Positions 49,801 through 58,525 of a stretch of DNA of 64,000 bases are shown in pieces. Numbering within the stretch: position 1 is the first letter of the stretch; each line of letters begins with the position of its first letter. The DNA lies in contig OZ024936.1 in the NCBI GenBank assembly GCA_964017235.1, forward strand, positions 18,638,496-18,702,495, written 5' to 3'. The position numbers and the translations under genes are program-made. The notes under the pieces were generated by a model that saw only the letters and a program-made list of their open reading frames with translations, searched no databases and was not told the origin of the DNA. This DNA is from Sabellastarte sp. h YS-2021. Its lineage: Eukaryota > Annelida > Polychaeta > Sabellida > Sabellidae.

Positions 49801-52800
49801 TATAAGCATTTTTATGTTTTGCAATTTTTGCAAAAAATTCGAAAATTCAAAATGGCTGCCATTTTGTGCGAGACAAAATTTTTTTGAAAATTGGCATGGC
49901 TACTCTGCAGATATACCCTGTGGGTCAAAAGTCGCTCTATCTAATACGGTTTTCGAGATATAAGCATTTTTATGTTTTGCAATTTTTGCGAAAAATTCGA
50001 AAATTCAAAGTTGCCGCCATTTTTGGCAAGACCAAATTTTTATGAAAATTGGCATGGCTACTCTGCAGAGATACCCAGGAGACTCTTGTACCACCCCGTG
50101 GTTCAAAAATTTGCTCGAAATCGCTCTATCTCTTATGATTTTCGAAATATTTGTGATTTTTCACATTTTCACTAAAAGTAGCAACAAAGTAGCCATTACT
50201 CACTTGTACATCGAGCAACAGTTGTAAAACATAAATATGTTACAGTTCACAAAAAAGTACATGAACAAGATATTTAAGAGAAAATGTGTAGCTGCAATAC
50301 TTTTGAAGATATAAGCCATTTACTCATTATGGTACTCATTCCAAATTGACCAAGTAGCTATTACTCACTTAGCTATGGAGATACACTTCCAAACCGCTGA
50401 CCATGTTGTAGCTGTGGAGAAAATAGCTGAACAACATACTGGAACAAAATACTATAAATGCAATAGTTTGACAGATATAAGTCATACAATTATATTAGGA
50501 AAAAGTGTTGTTACTCACTCAAAAGTAGGCCAAAGTTCACCAAACCTTTTTCCACTTAGCATAGGATACTCTTGTACTACCCTGTGGGTCAAAAATTCGC
50601 TCAAAATTGCTCTATCTCTTACGGTTTGCGAGATATTTTGGATTTTTGACATTTTCAGTAAAAGTAGCAATAAAGTAGCCATTACTCACTTGTACATTGA
50701 GCAACAGGTATGAAACTTAAATATGTTACAGTTCACAAAAAAGTAGATGAACAACATATTTGAGAGAAATGGTGTAGCTGCAATACTTCTGAAGATATAA
50801 GCCATTTACTCATTATGGTTATCATAAAAATTTGACAAAATAGTAGCTATTACTCACTTACCTATGGAGATACACTTCCAAACTACTGACCATGTAGTAG
50901 CTGTGGAGATAGTAGCTGAACAACATATTGGAACAAAATTGTGTAGCTGCAATACTTTTGAAGATATAAGCCATTTACTCATTATTAGGAAAAGGTGTTA
51001 TTACTCACTCAAAAGTAGGCCAAAGTTCACCAAACCTTTTTCCACTTAGCATAGGATACTCTTGTACTACCCTGTGGGTCAAAATTCGCTCAAAATTGCT
51101 CTATCTCTTACGGTTTGCGAGATATTTTGGATTTTTGACATTTTCAGTAAAAGTAGCAATAAAGTAGCCATTACTCACTTGTACATTGAGCAACAGGTGT
51201 GAAACTTAAATATGTTACAGTTCACAAAAAAGTAGATGAACAACATATTTGAGAAAAATGGTGTAGCTACAATACTTTTGAAGATATAAGCCATTTACTC
51301 ATTATGGTTATCATAAAAAATTAACAAAGTAGCTATTACTCACTTAGCTATGGAGATACACTTCCAAACTACTGACCATGTTGTAGCTGTGGAGATAGTA
51401 GCTGAACAACATATTGGAACAAAATTGTGTAGCTGCAATACTTTTGAAGATATAAGCCATTTACTCATTATGGTTATCATTAAAAATTGACAAAGTAGTT
51501 ATTACTCGCTTAGCTATTGAGATACACTTCCAAACCACTGACCATGTTGTAGCTGTGGACAAAGTAGCTGAACAACATATTGCAACAAAATGCTGTAAAT
51601 GCAATAGTTTGAGAGTTATAAGCCATATAAATATATTAGCTAAAAGTGCTATTACTCACTCACAAGTAGGCCAAAGTTCACCAAACCCCAAAAAATTTGA
51701 AGAGCAAAAAAATTCATTAGGACAACTAATTTACCAAAAATGTGTAACTGTAGTAGTTTCAGAGGAAACTGCGTGACACACGCACGCACGCACGTACGCA
51801 CACACATGGTGCAAATTATAATCTCCCGCCGGCGAGCCGGGCGGGAGATAATGATAAAAACAACACTGTGTGTGAAGTTTCCATCATTGTTAGTGAAGTT
51901 TTCAGCATTTTAAAGCACACTTGTGATATCATTCTACTGTTGAAAGAGTCCATTAGTTTTAGGTAATGCACACTTTTTGTTATAATTTACAAACACCTAA
52001 TATGGTCAATTGGTTTTTGCCTGAACCATGACATAAACACTATAAACTGAGAAAATAACTTTGAAATAAATAAATGGAGAATTAATAATTCTACTACATA
52101 ATACAAACTGCATAACTAGTTCGCTTGTCCCTTATCTTGTCACGAAATTTTTATGTTAGAAAATAATTCACCCTTTCATCAATGGAATGACATAACACGT
52201 GTGTTTCAATTCTAGTAAATTAGCCAAGTTATCCAATTCATTTGCCTAAAACATGTTCAGAGTTATAAACAAATTATTATAGTCACTTTTGTTCCTGCTT
52301 TTCATTTTAGTGTGGAAAATTTTCAAGATAGAAGAAATACTAGAAACCTGTATTCACATATAGGAATGAGTAACAAAATTATTTGAACAATATTGACAGA
52401 AAGAAAGGCTAATCAAGTGTTTTGAGATTTTGGTTAAATGGTTTGCCAAGCCATTTAAAAAAAATTATTAAGAGTGTATTATTACAGGGTTGTATCAAAA
52501 AGAATTTGAGTTTCAATGTTCGGTAAGCATTCAAAAGTGTGCCTCACTGGCACATGTTTTCATACTTTACATATTATGTAAGTGACGTTTCTAGTGTTAC
52601 AACTTTCCCAGCACTAACCTCCACAACATGAGGGAATTTATTGCCAAGTTCATATAAATTATTGTTATGCAATGAGGTTTACATGTGATATGTTAAGTAT
52701 TACAGAGGTTTTGTATACGGTAAGTAACGTTATATAATTTCCATAGGAAATATGCTACGTTTGAAGTGGATGCATTTGTTTAGAAATACGTTCATATGAA

Positions 52801-55800
52801 GGAATGCAGGTCAGATTCATTTCTTTGATGTACTACAAAACAAACATGCTTTGTAATCAGGTAATGTATATGGGAAACTATAGTTAACTGAAACTGGACG
52901 AAAATGTCCTGTACATATGTATCTACATATGGGATATCATATATTTATTTGTATATGTCTGTTTTTTTAATAAAATTGATACGGGTGAGTGAAAGTAAGT
53001 AAGTTGCCCTTTACGTGTAAAATTAAATGTAATGGACCTCTGACATGGAGAGGTTGCGCACTGCATTTTTGACTCCCGTAAATGTTAAAAATGCAATTCT
53101 TAGTCATGAGTTGTTGTGTGAAATGTCATATCTGGAGAGACTCTACAGTAGAAATTAGCGTTTGATACACGGTTGAGGCCTGATTTACATACATATAGGA
53201 AAACAAATATGTGTACAGTAGTTTATAACACTTTCTGTTTTCATCTAATTTTAAATGGACAGTAAATTTTATTACCCCCCCCACTTCCTTGAGAACTCTT
53301 TCATCCATAGATGGATATAGAAGGCTAAACTTATGCAAATCATTGTTATACAATGTTGTTTACTGCTAATAGACTTCAGTAATATATAATTTTGATGACA
53401 GCTTTAAAATAGGTTTTGAATTCACATCTAACATATATTTAAATACCTTTGACCTAACACTTTAAACACTTTATATATCTTTTTTTTTCATTTAAGACGT
53501 GTCCCTATTCTACTACAGCAATGCCATATGTGTATAATATGGCTTATTAAAGCATGGAATGGCGTGGTTCTTAAACCATACTGAGAGTGTTTTAATTACC
53601 TGCACTCATCATTTTATGCACTGTAAAATAATAATGATATCACTAACTTGTAGATTGCACTGGTAAATTGCTGTTTATAATAAACATTGATTTACAAATC
53701 ATCTTTTTTAAGAATTAAAAAATGCTGGTTTAAATACCAATAGAGAGGTTATGCTCTACATTTTTTTTTCACTCCCGCTAATGTTAAAAGTAGCTTAATG
53801 ACGTCATAAATTGTAGATCTTAATGTTTTATACGCAAATGAAGCCTGAGTTACACACACAGTTTCCATTAATATTTTTAATGTATTTATAAACTGTATAT
53901 TTGGAAAATTGATGAATATATACCTAGAAAAATATATGTAGGATCATTTATAATACCAACTCATCAATCCAATGTAAAATGATCAGTAAATGAAGTTTAT
54001 TTTTCATAAGTAACCATAATAAATAACACAAAAATATTAAGGTCAAGCTCATTTAAATCATGGTTACACAATATTGTTAATGGTTCATACATTTTTAGAA
54101 AACATTTTTATTTTGGTGTTTATTTTATACAATGATAGAATGTGTCTGCTTTCTCCGTTTTTGACAAAACTATCTTTTCTTTGTGTTGACATATATGAAA
54201 TAGGCTTTGAATACACATCAAACATATATTTAACACTTTTCAAGTTCCTCTACAGTCTATGTAGTGTGCAACCTTTCCAGTGACTTATGTGTTTAGAACC
54301 ACAATTTATACATCGATTAACATTCTTTGAATTTAAATATTTCATGTTGGATATTAATTTTATCGCTCAATATAGTTTTTCTTGTGCCTTTTGTTCACAC
54401 ACGTGTCTTGATAAACTAGTGTTTTTAACCATGTGTTTCTAAGTTTTGATATTATCATTAAGATAACGTTCTAATCATAAGTTTTGACTAAAAAAAAACA
54501 GTTACGCTAAACATTATCTTTGTTTATTTTTAATGAGCACATTTAAATGCAGATCAGTTAACCCTTATAAAATGAATATCAATAAATGTTAAAAAAGTAT
54601 TATTAATATGAAATTTCAATTTAAAAGACACATTAACAAAACAAAGTAAACATTTCCCACAAACCTGCAGAGTACAGAGGTGTGTTTCCATTGTTCATTG
54701 ATAAATTGACATCAGCTCCATGTTGGAGTAAAACACTGACAACATCCACATGTCCATTCTGTGATGATATATATAATGGACTGTAACCATCAGTACACTG
54801 TGAATTGACATCAGCTCCATGTTGGAGTAAAACACTCACAACATCCACATGTCCATTGTGTGATGATATATATAATGCACTGACACCATCAGTACGCTGT
54901 AAATTGACATCAGCTCCATGTTGGAGTAAAACACTCACAACATCCACATGTCCTTTGTATGCTGATATAAATAATGCACTGTCACCATCAGTACACTGTG
55001 AATTGACATCAGCTCCATGTTGGAGTAAAACACTCACAACATCCACATGTCCATTCTGTGCAGATATATGTAATGGACTGGCACCACTAGTACGCTGTGA
55101 ATTGACATCAGCTCCATGTTGGAGTAAAACACTCACAACATCCACATGTCCATTGCATGCTGATATAAATAATGCACTGACACCATCAGTATGCTGTGAA
55201 TTGACATCAGCTCCATGTTGGAGTAAAACACTCACAACATCCACATGTCCATTCTGTGATGATATATATAATGGACTGACACCATCAGTATGCTGTGAAT
55301 TGACATCAGCTCCATGTTGGAGTAAAACACTCACAACATCCACATGTCCATTGTGTGCTGATATAAATAATGCACTGGAACCACCAGTACGCTGTAAATT
55401 GACATCAGATCCATGTTGGAGTAAAACACTCACAACATCCACATGTCCTTTGTATGCTGATACATATAATGGACTGACACCATCAGTACGCTGTGAATTG
55501 ACATCAGCTCCATGTTGGAGTAAAACACTCACAACATCCACATGTCCATTCTGTGATGATATATATAATGGACTGACACCATCAGTATGCTGTGAATTGA
55601 CATCAGCTCCATGTTGGAGTAACAGTCTCACCACACCACTGTGGTTGTTGAGACTGGCCACATACAGTGGTGTGGTCTTGTCCTCATACTTCCCTCTATT
55701 GACATCTGCATTATGTTTGAGTAACACACTGACAACTTGTTCATGTCCATAAAAAGCAGCACACCACACTGCTGTCTGACCACCTTTACTCTGACTGTTT

Positions 55801-56075
55801 ACACTAGCCCCGTGTTCTACCAGTAGTTCCACCACTTTACTGTGGTTATTGTCTGCTGCTCTTATCAGTGCTGTATGCTGATATTCCTTCTCCCTCACTT
55901 CAGTGTCTGCACCCTGTGACAACAGGAACTCTACTACACTCACACTGTTGTACTGACACGCTACATACAAAGGTGTACAACCATCATCATCTGTACAGTT
56001 TATACTGGTTCCTTTTGAAAGACACTCCTTTACAACAGTTACATTATTAGTTTGTGCAGCTTTAAATATATCCAT
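33772..56075 (-). CDS. Ankyrin-repeat / death-domain / protein kinase gene (nine exons)
   Basis: Exons on the minus strand: 56075-54665, 43926-43588, 43331-43062, 41550-41483, 39995-39905, 39719-39649, 38986-38825, 37410-37240, 34863-33772. All eight introns have GT-AG ends and matching phases. The coding length is 3675 bases, giving 1224 residues. Domains: ankyrin repeats (about 1-583), death domain (about 585-670), linker with possible coiled coil (674-911), kinase (about 925-1205). There is no signal peptide or membrane segment, so it is cytoplasmic. Inferred role: ankyrin repeats bind a partner, the death domain assembles a complex, the kinase phosphorylates targets. Domain content recalls IRAK (death-kinase), DAPK (kinase-ankyrin-death) and RIPK4/ANKK1 (kinase-ankyrin), but the order differs from all of them. 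Extra small exons in the large introns cannot be excluded. The start is the first ATG, shared with the paralogue at 351. Confidence 0.85.
34864..37239 (-). other. Intron 8 of the kinase gene
   Basis: Contains a minus-strand SINE at 35540-35773 and a diverged AGGTCA-family unit at about 35915-36125. A worn minus-strand SINE tail may lie at about 37040-37125. No other coding sequence recognised. Confidence 0.6.
35540..35773 (-). mobile_element. tRNA-derived SINE in intron 8
   Basis: Complete copy on the minus strand: head GGGGCCACGGTGGCAGAGTG, box B relic GGTTCAGTTCCCGGC, body, then TTGAAAGCGACCTAAAACAC and an A/T-rich tail. A 14-base target duplication CAAATGTGTATAGA flanks it (35526-35539 and 35774-35787). 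Low divergence and perfect flanks mark it as young. Confidence 0.92.
37240..37410 (-). CDS. Exon 8: His-rich linker
   Basis: 171 bases between AATCCAG and GAG/GTAACA, exactly 57 codons. Encodes LRHLIISVFHYQHSLYEMME, then a polar His/Gln/Thr stretch that is probably disordered and leads to the kinase exon. Confidence 0.75.
37959..38715. mobile_element. Inverted-repeat element with CGGGTACCCG termini, in intron 7
   Basis: The left end AGTGATTTCAACGGGCGGGT then ACCCGGGTACTCG recurs inverted at the right end (AGTGATCTCAATGGGTATCC then GGGTACCCG). Subterminal CGGGTA/TACCCG motifs are repeated on the right side. The body of about 650 bases is non-coding. Probably a non-autonomous DNA transposon; target duplication not resolved. 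Confidence 0.65.
38825..38986 (-). CDS. Exon 7: helical linker
   Basis: 162 bases between CACTTAG and CAG/GTATGT, exactly 54 codons. Encodes VAVELCMNIAADTLKDPNF and MELVSLDIVKSLPFTIITQ then a QKHRNLINSG stretch. It may form a small helical domain together with exons 6 and 8, but I do not recognise it. Confidence 0.75.
39649..39719 (-). CDS. Exon 6: linker
   Basis: 71 bases between TTTACAG and GAG/GTAAGT. Encodes DKEISKHYDICHKMFDKEGF then FKQE, probably helical. Phase 1 in, phase 0 out. Confidence 0.7.
39905..39995 (-). CDS. Exon 5: basic linker
   Basis: 91 bases between CTTACAG and ATAG/GTATGT. Encodes VEETRERFSRLLPHESQ then a basic, proline-containing stretch ending PKKPII. No domain recognised. 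Confidence 0.7.
41483..41550 (-). CDS. Exon 4: short linker, possible coiled coil
   Basis: 68 bases between TTTTTAG and GAG/GTTAGT. Encodes GILRLKAELEMFQRNNQ and KSSNE; the L-x2-L-x3-L spacing suggests a short coiled coil. Phase fits both neighbours (G/AT codon at the 5' side). Confidence 0.7.
43062..43331 (-). CDS. Exon 3: death domain
   Basis: 270 bases after a TTTTACAG acceptor. It encodes a six-helix death domain pattern: FLHEAATKLGDKWKQLGAAL (helices 1-2), GWNYHDLEGIYEKHSGDHS (helix 3), YAAWAMLIQWRDG (the conserved ML..W helix) and ILTGALRKLN (helix 6). The domain fills the exon almost exactly. Death domains assemble homotypically in immune and cell-death signalling. Ends CATG/GTAAAT. 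Confidence 0.9.
43588..43926 (-). CDS. Exon 2: ankyrin repeats 15 (end)-18
   Basis: Follows a TATTTCAG acceptor. Codon 471 is split as G/TG, restoring the repeat TPLYSAV-RNGHAAVVDALL across the intron. It holds GQTPLLIACLENQLEVVELL, GDTSLHIAVRENLLEITKVL and GLTPLEIAKEKQNSEIVAVL. These are less alike than the exon 1 units. It ends AAGG/GTACAT in phase 1. Confidence 0.88.
45780..46810 (+). repeat. 151-base tandem array with AAGATGGCCGCC
   Basis: Seven units with a spacing of 151 bases (one of 156), measured on the AGATATT in TTTTCGAGATATT at 45831, 45982, 46138, 46289, 46440, 46591 and 46742. Each contains CCAAGATGGCCGCCGAAAGT, TTGTACCACCCTGTGGGTCA and CGCTCGAAATCGCTCTATCT. Since 151 is not a multiple of three, reading frames rotate from unit to unit. 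The overlapping open frames here are repeat artefacts. Confidence 0.92.
46905..47215 (+). repeat. Two units of a roughly 170-base repeat
   Basis: Units contain TCTATCTAGCACAGTTTTC, AAGATATAAGCATTTTTGTG and a TTCAAAATG-like end. The same family resumes at 49390-50060 on the other side of the 134-base array, as if one array had been split. Confidence 0.8.
47265..49385 (+). repeat. 133/134-base satellite with three-unit higher-order organisation
   Basis: About 16 units. GTGAAAGCTCT recurs at 47281, 47415, 47548, 47681, 47814, 47948, 48081 and so on to 49372. Three unit types alternate. A has CTCCCAAAAGTAGGTGAATG and GGCTATCTGC. B has CTTCCAAAAGTAGG and CTTTTAAGAGATAATTCGC. C has AAGTACATGAATGAG and GGGTATCCGCAATAG. 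An A-B-C block of 400 bases repeats (47681-48081, 48570-48970, 48970-49372), with shortened blocks between, including one unit with a deletion near 48190. Confidence 0.92.
49386..50075 (+). repeat. About 170-base array with AAAATGGCCGCCATTTT
   Basis: About four units. Each has GGCATGGCTACTCTGCAGAG, ATACCCTGTGGGTCAAAAAT, CGGTTTTCGAGATATAAGC and the near-palindrome AAAATGGCCGCCATTTT. Confidence 0.88.
50085..51780 (+). repeat. Three units of a roughly 480-490-base repeat
   Basis: CTTGTAC(T/C)ACCC(T/C)GTGG recurs at about 50095, 50571 and 51061. Units contain AGTAGCCATTACTCACTTGT, GAAGATATAAGCCATTTACT and GGAGATACACTTCCAAAC, parts of which repeat again inside a unit. The first lines share TACCACCCTGTGGGTCAAAA with the 151-base and 170-base families, so all are related. 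Confidence 0.85.
51821..51849 (+). other. Perfect GC-rich hairpin at repeat-block end
   Basis: ATCTCCCGCC at 51821-51830 and its reverse complement GGCGGGAGAT at 51840-51849, with a 9-base loop. It follows alternating ACGC/CACA at 51775-51806 and marks the right end of the 6 kb satellite block. Confidence 0.85.
51880..52380. repeat. Segment paralogous to 58.45-61.07 kb (without the insertion there)
   Basis: AAAGCACACTTGTGATATCA, TTTTTGCCTGAACCATGACA and AGATAGAAGAAATACTAGA align in order with 58.47-58.53 kb and 60.77-61.05 kb. This copy lacks the 2.2 kb inverted-repeat element. Confidence 0.75.
52600..53040. repeat. Dispersed repeat unit shared with the gene's upstream region
   Basis: TACGTTTGAAGTGGATGCAT, TTTCTTTGATGTACTACAAA and GGGTGAGTGAA..GTAAG are found again at about 56690-56950 and 57410-57720. 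Non-coding. Confidence 0.65.
54665..56075 (-). CDS. Exon 1: ankyrin repeats 1-15 (start)
   Basis: Codons 1-470 plus one base. Repeats 1-4 are varied. Repeats 5-14 are ten 33-residue units almost identical to each other, of the form GVSPLYISSQNGHVDVVSVL followed by LQHGADVNSQ and two variable residues. Hallmarks TPL/SPLY, GH and GADVN are in place. The exon ends in a GCAG/GTTTGT donor inside repeat 15. The coding sequence repeats with a 99-base period. Confidence 0.92.
54690..55680 (-). repeat. 99-base coding tandem array within exon 1
   Basis: Ten tandem units, each encoding one ankyrin repeat. The segment for GHVDVVSVLLQHGADVN is nearly invariant at DNA level, including third positions (plus strand ACATCCACATGTCC in most units). 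Variation is confined to the loop (Y/F/H, S/A, Q/H/K, R/H/C). This indicates recent expansion or gene conversion rather than old repeats held by selection alone. The reverse strand is also open over 315 codons, a by-product of the repeat. Confidence 0.92.
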
Positions 56076-56216
56076 CTTTATATTTTATTTTAGTTTGTAT
56101 ATGGTGATAAATTAATTCAAATTAATTGTGTATATATTAGTTTCATACGGTTTGAACACTCCTCTGTTTCAAAGAAAATTAGATATCAGAAAGACTGTTT
56201 CTGCGTGAGTGCTCCG

Positions 56217-56224
56217 TATTTATA
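56217..56224 (-). promoter_or_regulatory. Possible TATA box of the kinase gene
   Basis: TATAAATA on the minus strand, in the context CAGTATAAATACGG, about 142 bases before the ATG at 56075. A start site about 30 bases downstream would give a 5' leader of roughly 110 bases. Motif match only; AT-rich surroundings raise the chance of coincidence. Confidence 0.35.
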
Positions 56225-56679
56225 CTGAAGAATAAATAACTTATCAGTAAAGTTTATCTTAATTGATACAGTATTGTCTCACAAATAGTATCTAAGATAA
56301 CTGTCCTTTACTGATAACAAAGGAGATTTCTTCAAGTAATCCCCGCTTCAAGTTTCGCATCAAACGCACAACGCTAGACGTAAAGTTCATTCGAAAGTAA
56401 TATTGACATTCTTGATTTTTTATGCATTAAATAGTCGTACATTTGATTGAAAAGTTCACATTCTAGTTTATTAAATACTGTTATAAATACAAAAAATATA
56501 TATGTTATAGATCCATTTGCAGATATTTAAACACATTTTGGCTTTGTTTCAATTACGTACCACATTTTCCGTGTACATACCAGGGACCCGTTTATACAAA
56601 GCATGCGTCTTTTATTGTACATCACACAAACTACTTGGGACCTGAATTCCCTCATATGAACATAATTTGCTAAACACTA

Positions 56680-58080
56680 GAAAGGTTCAGTGACGCATTT
56701 GACTAACGTAAAATAATTTCCGTAATAAATACGTTATGTTTGACGTGAATGTGTTTGCCATTTTAGGGTTTAGCAAACACGTCCATGTAAAGGAATTCAG
56801 GTTGACGTAGCTTTTGTGGGCTGTGGTATATTAATTTGTAATTGGTAGTTTTTAAATAAAATAGATAGGGGTGAGTGAACGTAAAAGGAAGTCACCCTTT
56901 ATGTATAAAGCGTAACAAAAGGTAGTTATACGTTTCCTGTATTATTAGAGAGGTTCAGTACTACGTTTTGGCTGTCAAACGGTAAACGCAAACTTATTTA
57001 CGTCAGCAGTAGATATATATCAGGTGATTTTTAGCGTTTTTGGAGTTGATTATAAGACAGGTTTCGTGTTATGTTTTGGGCCATCAAGCCCTTAAATGGA
57101 AACGTATTTACGTCAGCAGTAGATGTATATTACATGCTTTTTAACGTTCTACAGACCCATTACATTACGTTTTTTACGTTAAGGGTAACTTCTTTAGATT
57201 TCCATTTGCTTATACCTATCTATTTTATTTTGAAAAAAAAACTATAAGAAACAGATTAATATGTGTTAGACCCACATGTACAGCACGTTTTGGTCAAGTT
57301 TCAGGTTACTACATTTTCCAATATAAATACCAGAGACCTATTTACAAAGCACATGTTTGTCCTGTAACACATAAAAGAAAATAGTAGAGAGATTTATTAC
57401 ACCGTTTAAAAGGCACATAACATTAAATAATTCCCGTAAGAGATACGTTAGGTTTCAAGTGGATTCGTTTGCTGTATTGGGTTTAGCAATACGTCCATAT
57501 AAAGGCATGAAGGTCCACGTAGTTTCTTTGATGTACTACAAAAGAAACATGCTTTGTAAATATGCTTCTGGTATTTATATGGCAAAATATAGTTAACTGA
57601 CATATTGTGACATATTTACTTGTATTGTGTAGTTTTTAAATAAAATAGATAGGGTACACGTGAGTGAACTAAGGAAGTCACTCTTTACGTATAAAACGTA
57701 ACATAAGAGAGGTTTAGCACTACACATATTTATCTGCCTGTGGGGCTGTAACATATTTATTTGTATCATGTAGTTTTTTAATAAAATAGATAGGGGTGAG
57801 TGAACGTAAGGAGGTCACCCTTTACGTATAAAACGTAACCTAATAAACTCCAAAAACACTAAAAGTCACCTGATACACATCTACTGCTGATGTAAATAAG
57901 TTTGCGTTTACGTTTTGACACCCAAAACGTAACACTAAACCTCTCTAATTATTAACCCCAAAAACCGCTAAAATTCACCTGATACACATCTAATGCTGAC
58001 GTAAATAAGGTTGTGTTTACATTTGCATAGCCAAAAACGTAACACTAAACCTCTCTAATAAGTAAACCTGCCTTATTCCT
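56680..58080. repeat. Direct and inverted repeats upstream of the kinase gene
   Basis: A block starting AGAGAGGTTCAGTACTACG and including TTACGTCAGCAGTAGAT occurs twice in direct order (about 56945 and 57060). It occurs twice inverted (about 57840-57950 and 57955-58060). Between them lie two copies of the unit containing AATAAAATAGATAGGGGTGA. The arrangement looks like a decayed element with long inverted arms, or several nested copies. Non-coding. Confidence 0.65.
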
Positions 58081-58127
58081 TTGTATGGACATATTGCTAA
58101 ACCCCAATATAACCACTGCATCCACTT

Positions 58128-58383
58128 CAGGGGCGGATCCAGCTTTTAAGTAAGGTGGGGGTTCACATCAGACATACCATAACTAGGGGAGGGGTTGGGG
58201 GGTCGTGATCCCCAGGAAATAATTAATTTTTGGTAAAAATATAGTGCATTTCCTGTAAATTTAACACCACTCTCAAAAAATAATTTTGTACTTTGGTTTG
58301 AACCCCTTTACATTTTTTTTCAGGGGGAGGGGGGGGGGGGTTCGAACCCCTTAAAACCCCCCACCCCCTCTGATCCGCTATTG
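58128..58383. mobile_element. MITE with GCGGATC termini
   Basis: Ends GGGGCGGATCC (left) and GATCCGCTATTG (right) form short inverted repeats. The inside is G/C homopolymer-rich (GGGGGAGGGGGGGG near 58321). The flanks CCACTTCA and GCACGTCA (two mismatches) look like an 8-base target duplication. Aligning with the related copy near 57440 supports an insertion at that point. An 8-base duplication would suit a hAT-type element. Confidence 0.6.
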
Positions 58384-58525
58384 CACGTCAAACACAACCT
58401 ATCTATTATAGAAATAATTTAACTTCGCGTGCCTTTTAAATTTTGCACTAAATCACTTTCATACAAAAACGTCATTTAAAGCACACATATGACATCAATC
58501 CGTTGTTAAAAAAGTGCATTATTTC

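Larger units (their letters stand above)
47220..51850 (+). mobile_element. Possible Helentron-type non-autonomous element with satellite core
   Basis: TATCTCCCGC at 47220-47229 is matched by its complement GCGGGAGATA at 51841-51850. The right end carries a perfect 10-base-stem hairpin (51821-51849), preceded by a CA/ACGC-rich strip. In between lie tandem repeats of about 134, 170 and 490 bases. Short inverted termini, a 3' hairpin and a minisatellite core are the plan described for HINE/DINE-1 elements in flies and pearl elements in bivalves. The left end may instead belong to a smaller insertion, because the 170-base family flanks it on both sides. Confidence 0.4.
43927..54664 (-). other. 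Intron 1 of the kinase gene, about 10.7 kb
   Basis: Splits ankyrin repeat 15. From right to left it holds unclassified AT-rich DNA (52.4-54.6 kb), a segment paralogous to 58.4-61.1 kb, a block of several satellite-like families (45.8-51.85 kb) and plain AT-rich sequence (43.9-45.8 kb). No extra exon was recognised. Confidence 0.7.

Noticed and set aside
54805-55752. 315-codon open frame on the plus strand with repeated SAPCWSKTLTTSTCP
   Set aside because: It is the antisense of the 99-base ankyrin array. A 99-base period keeps any stop-free frame open through all units, so its length has no meaning.
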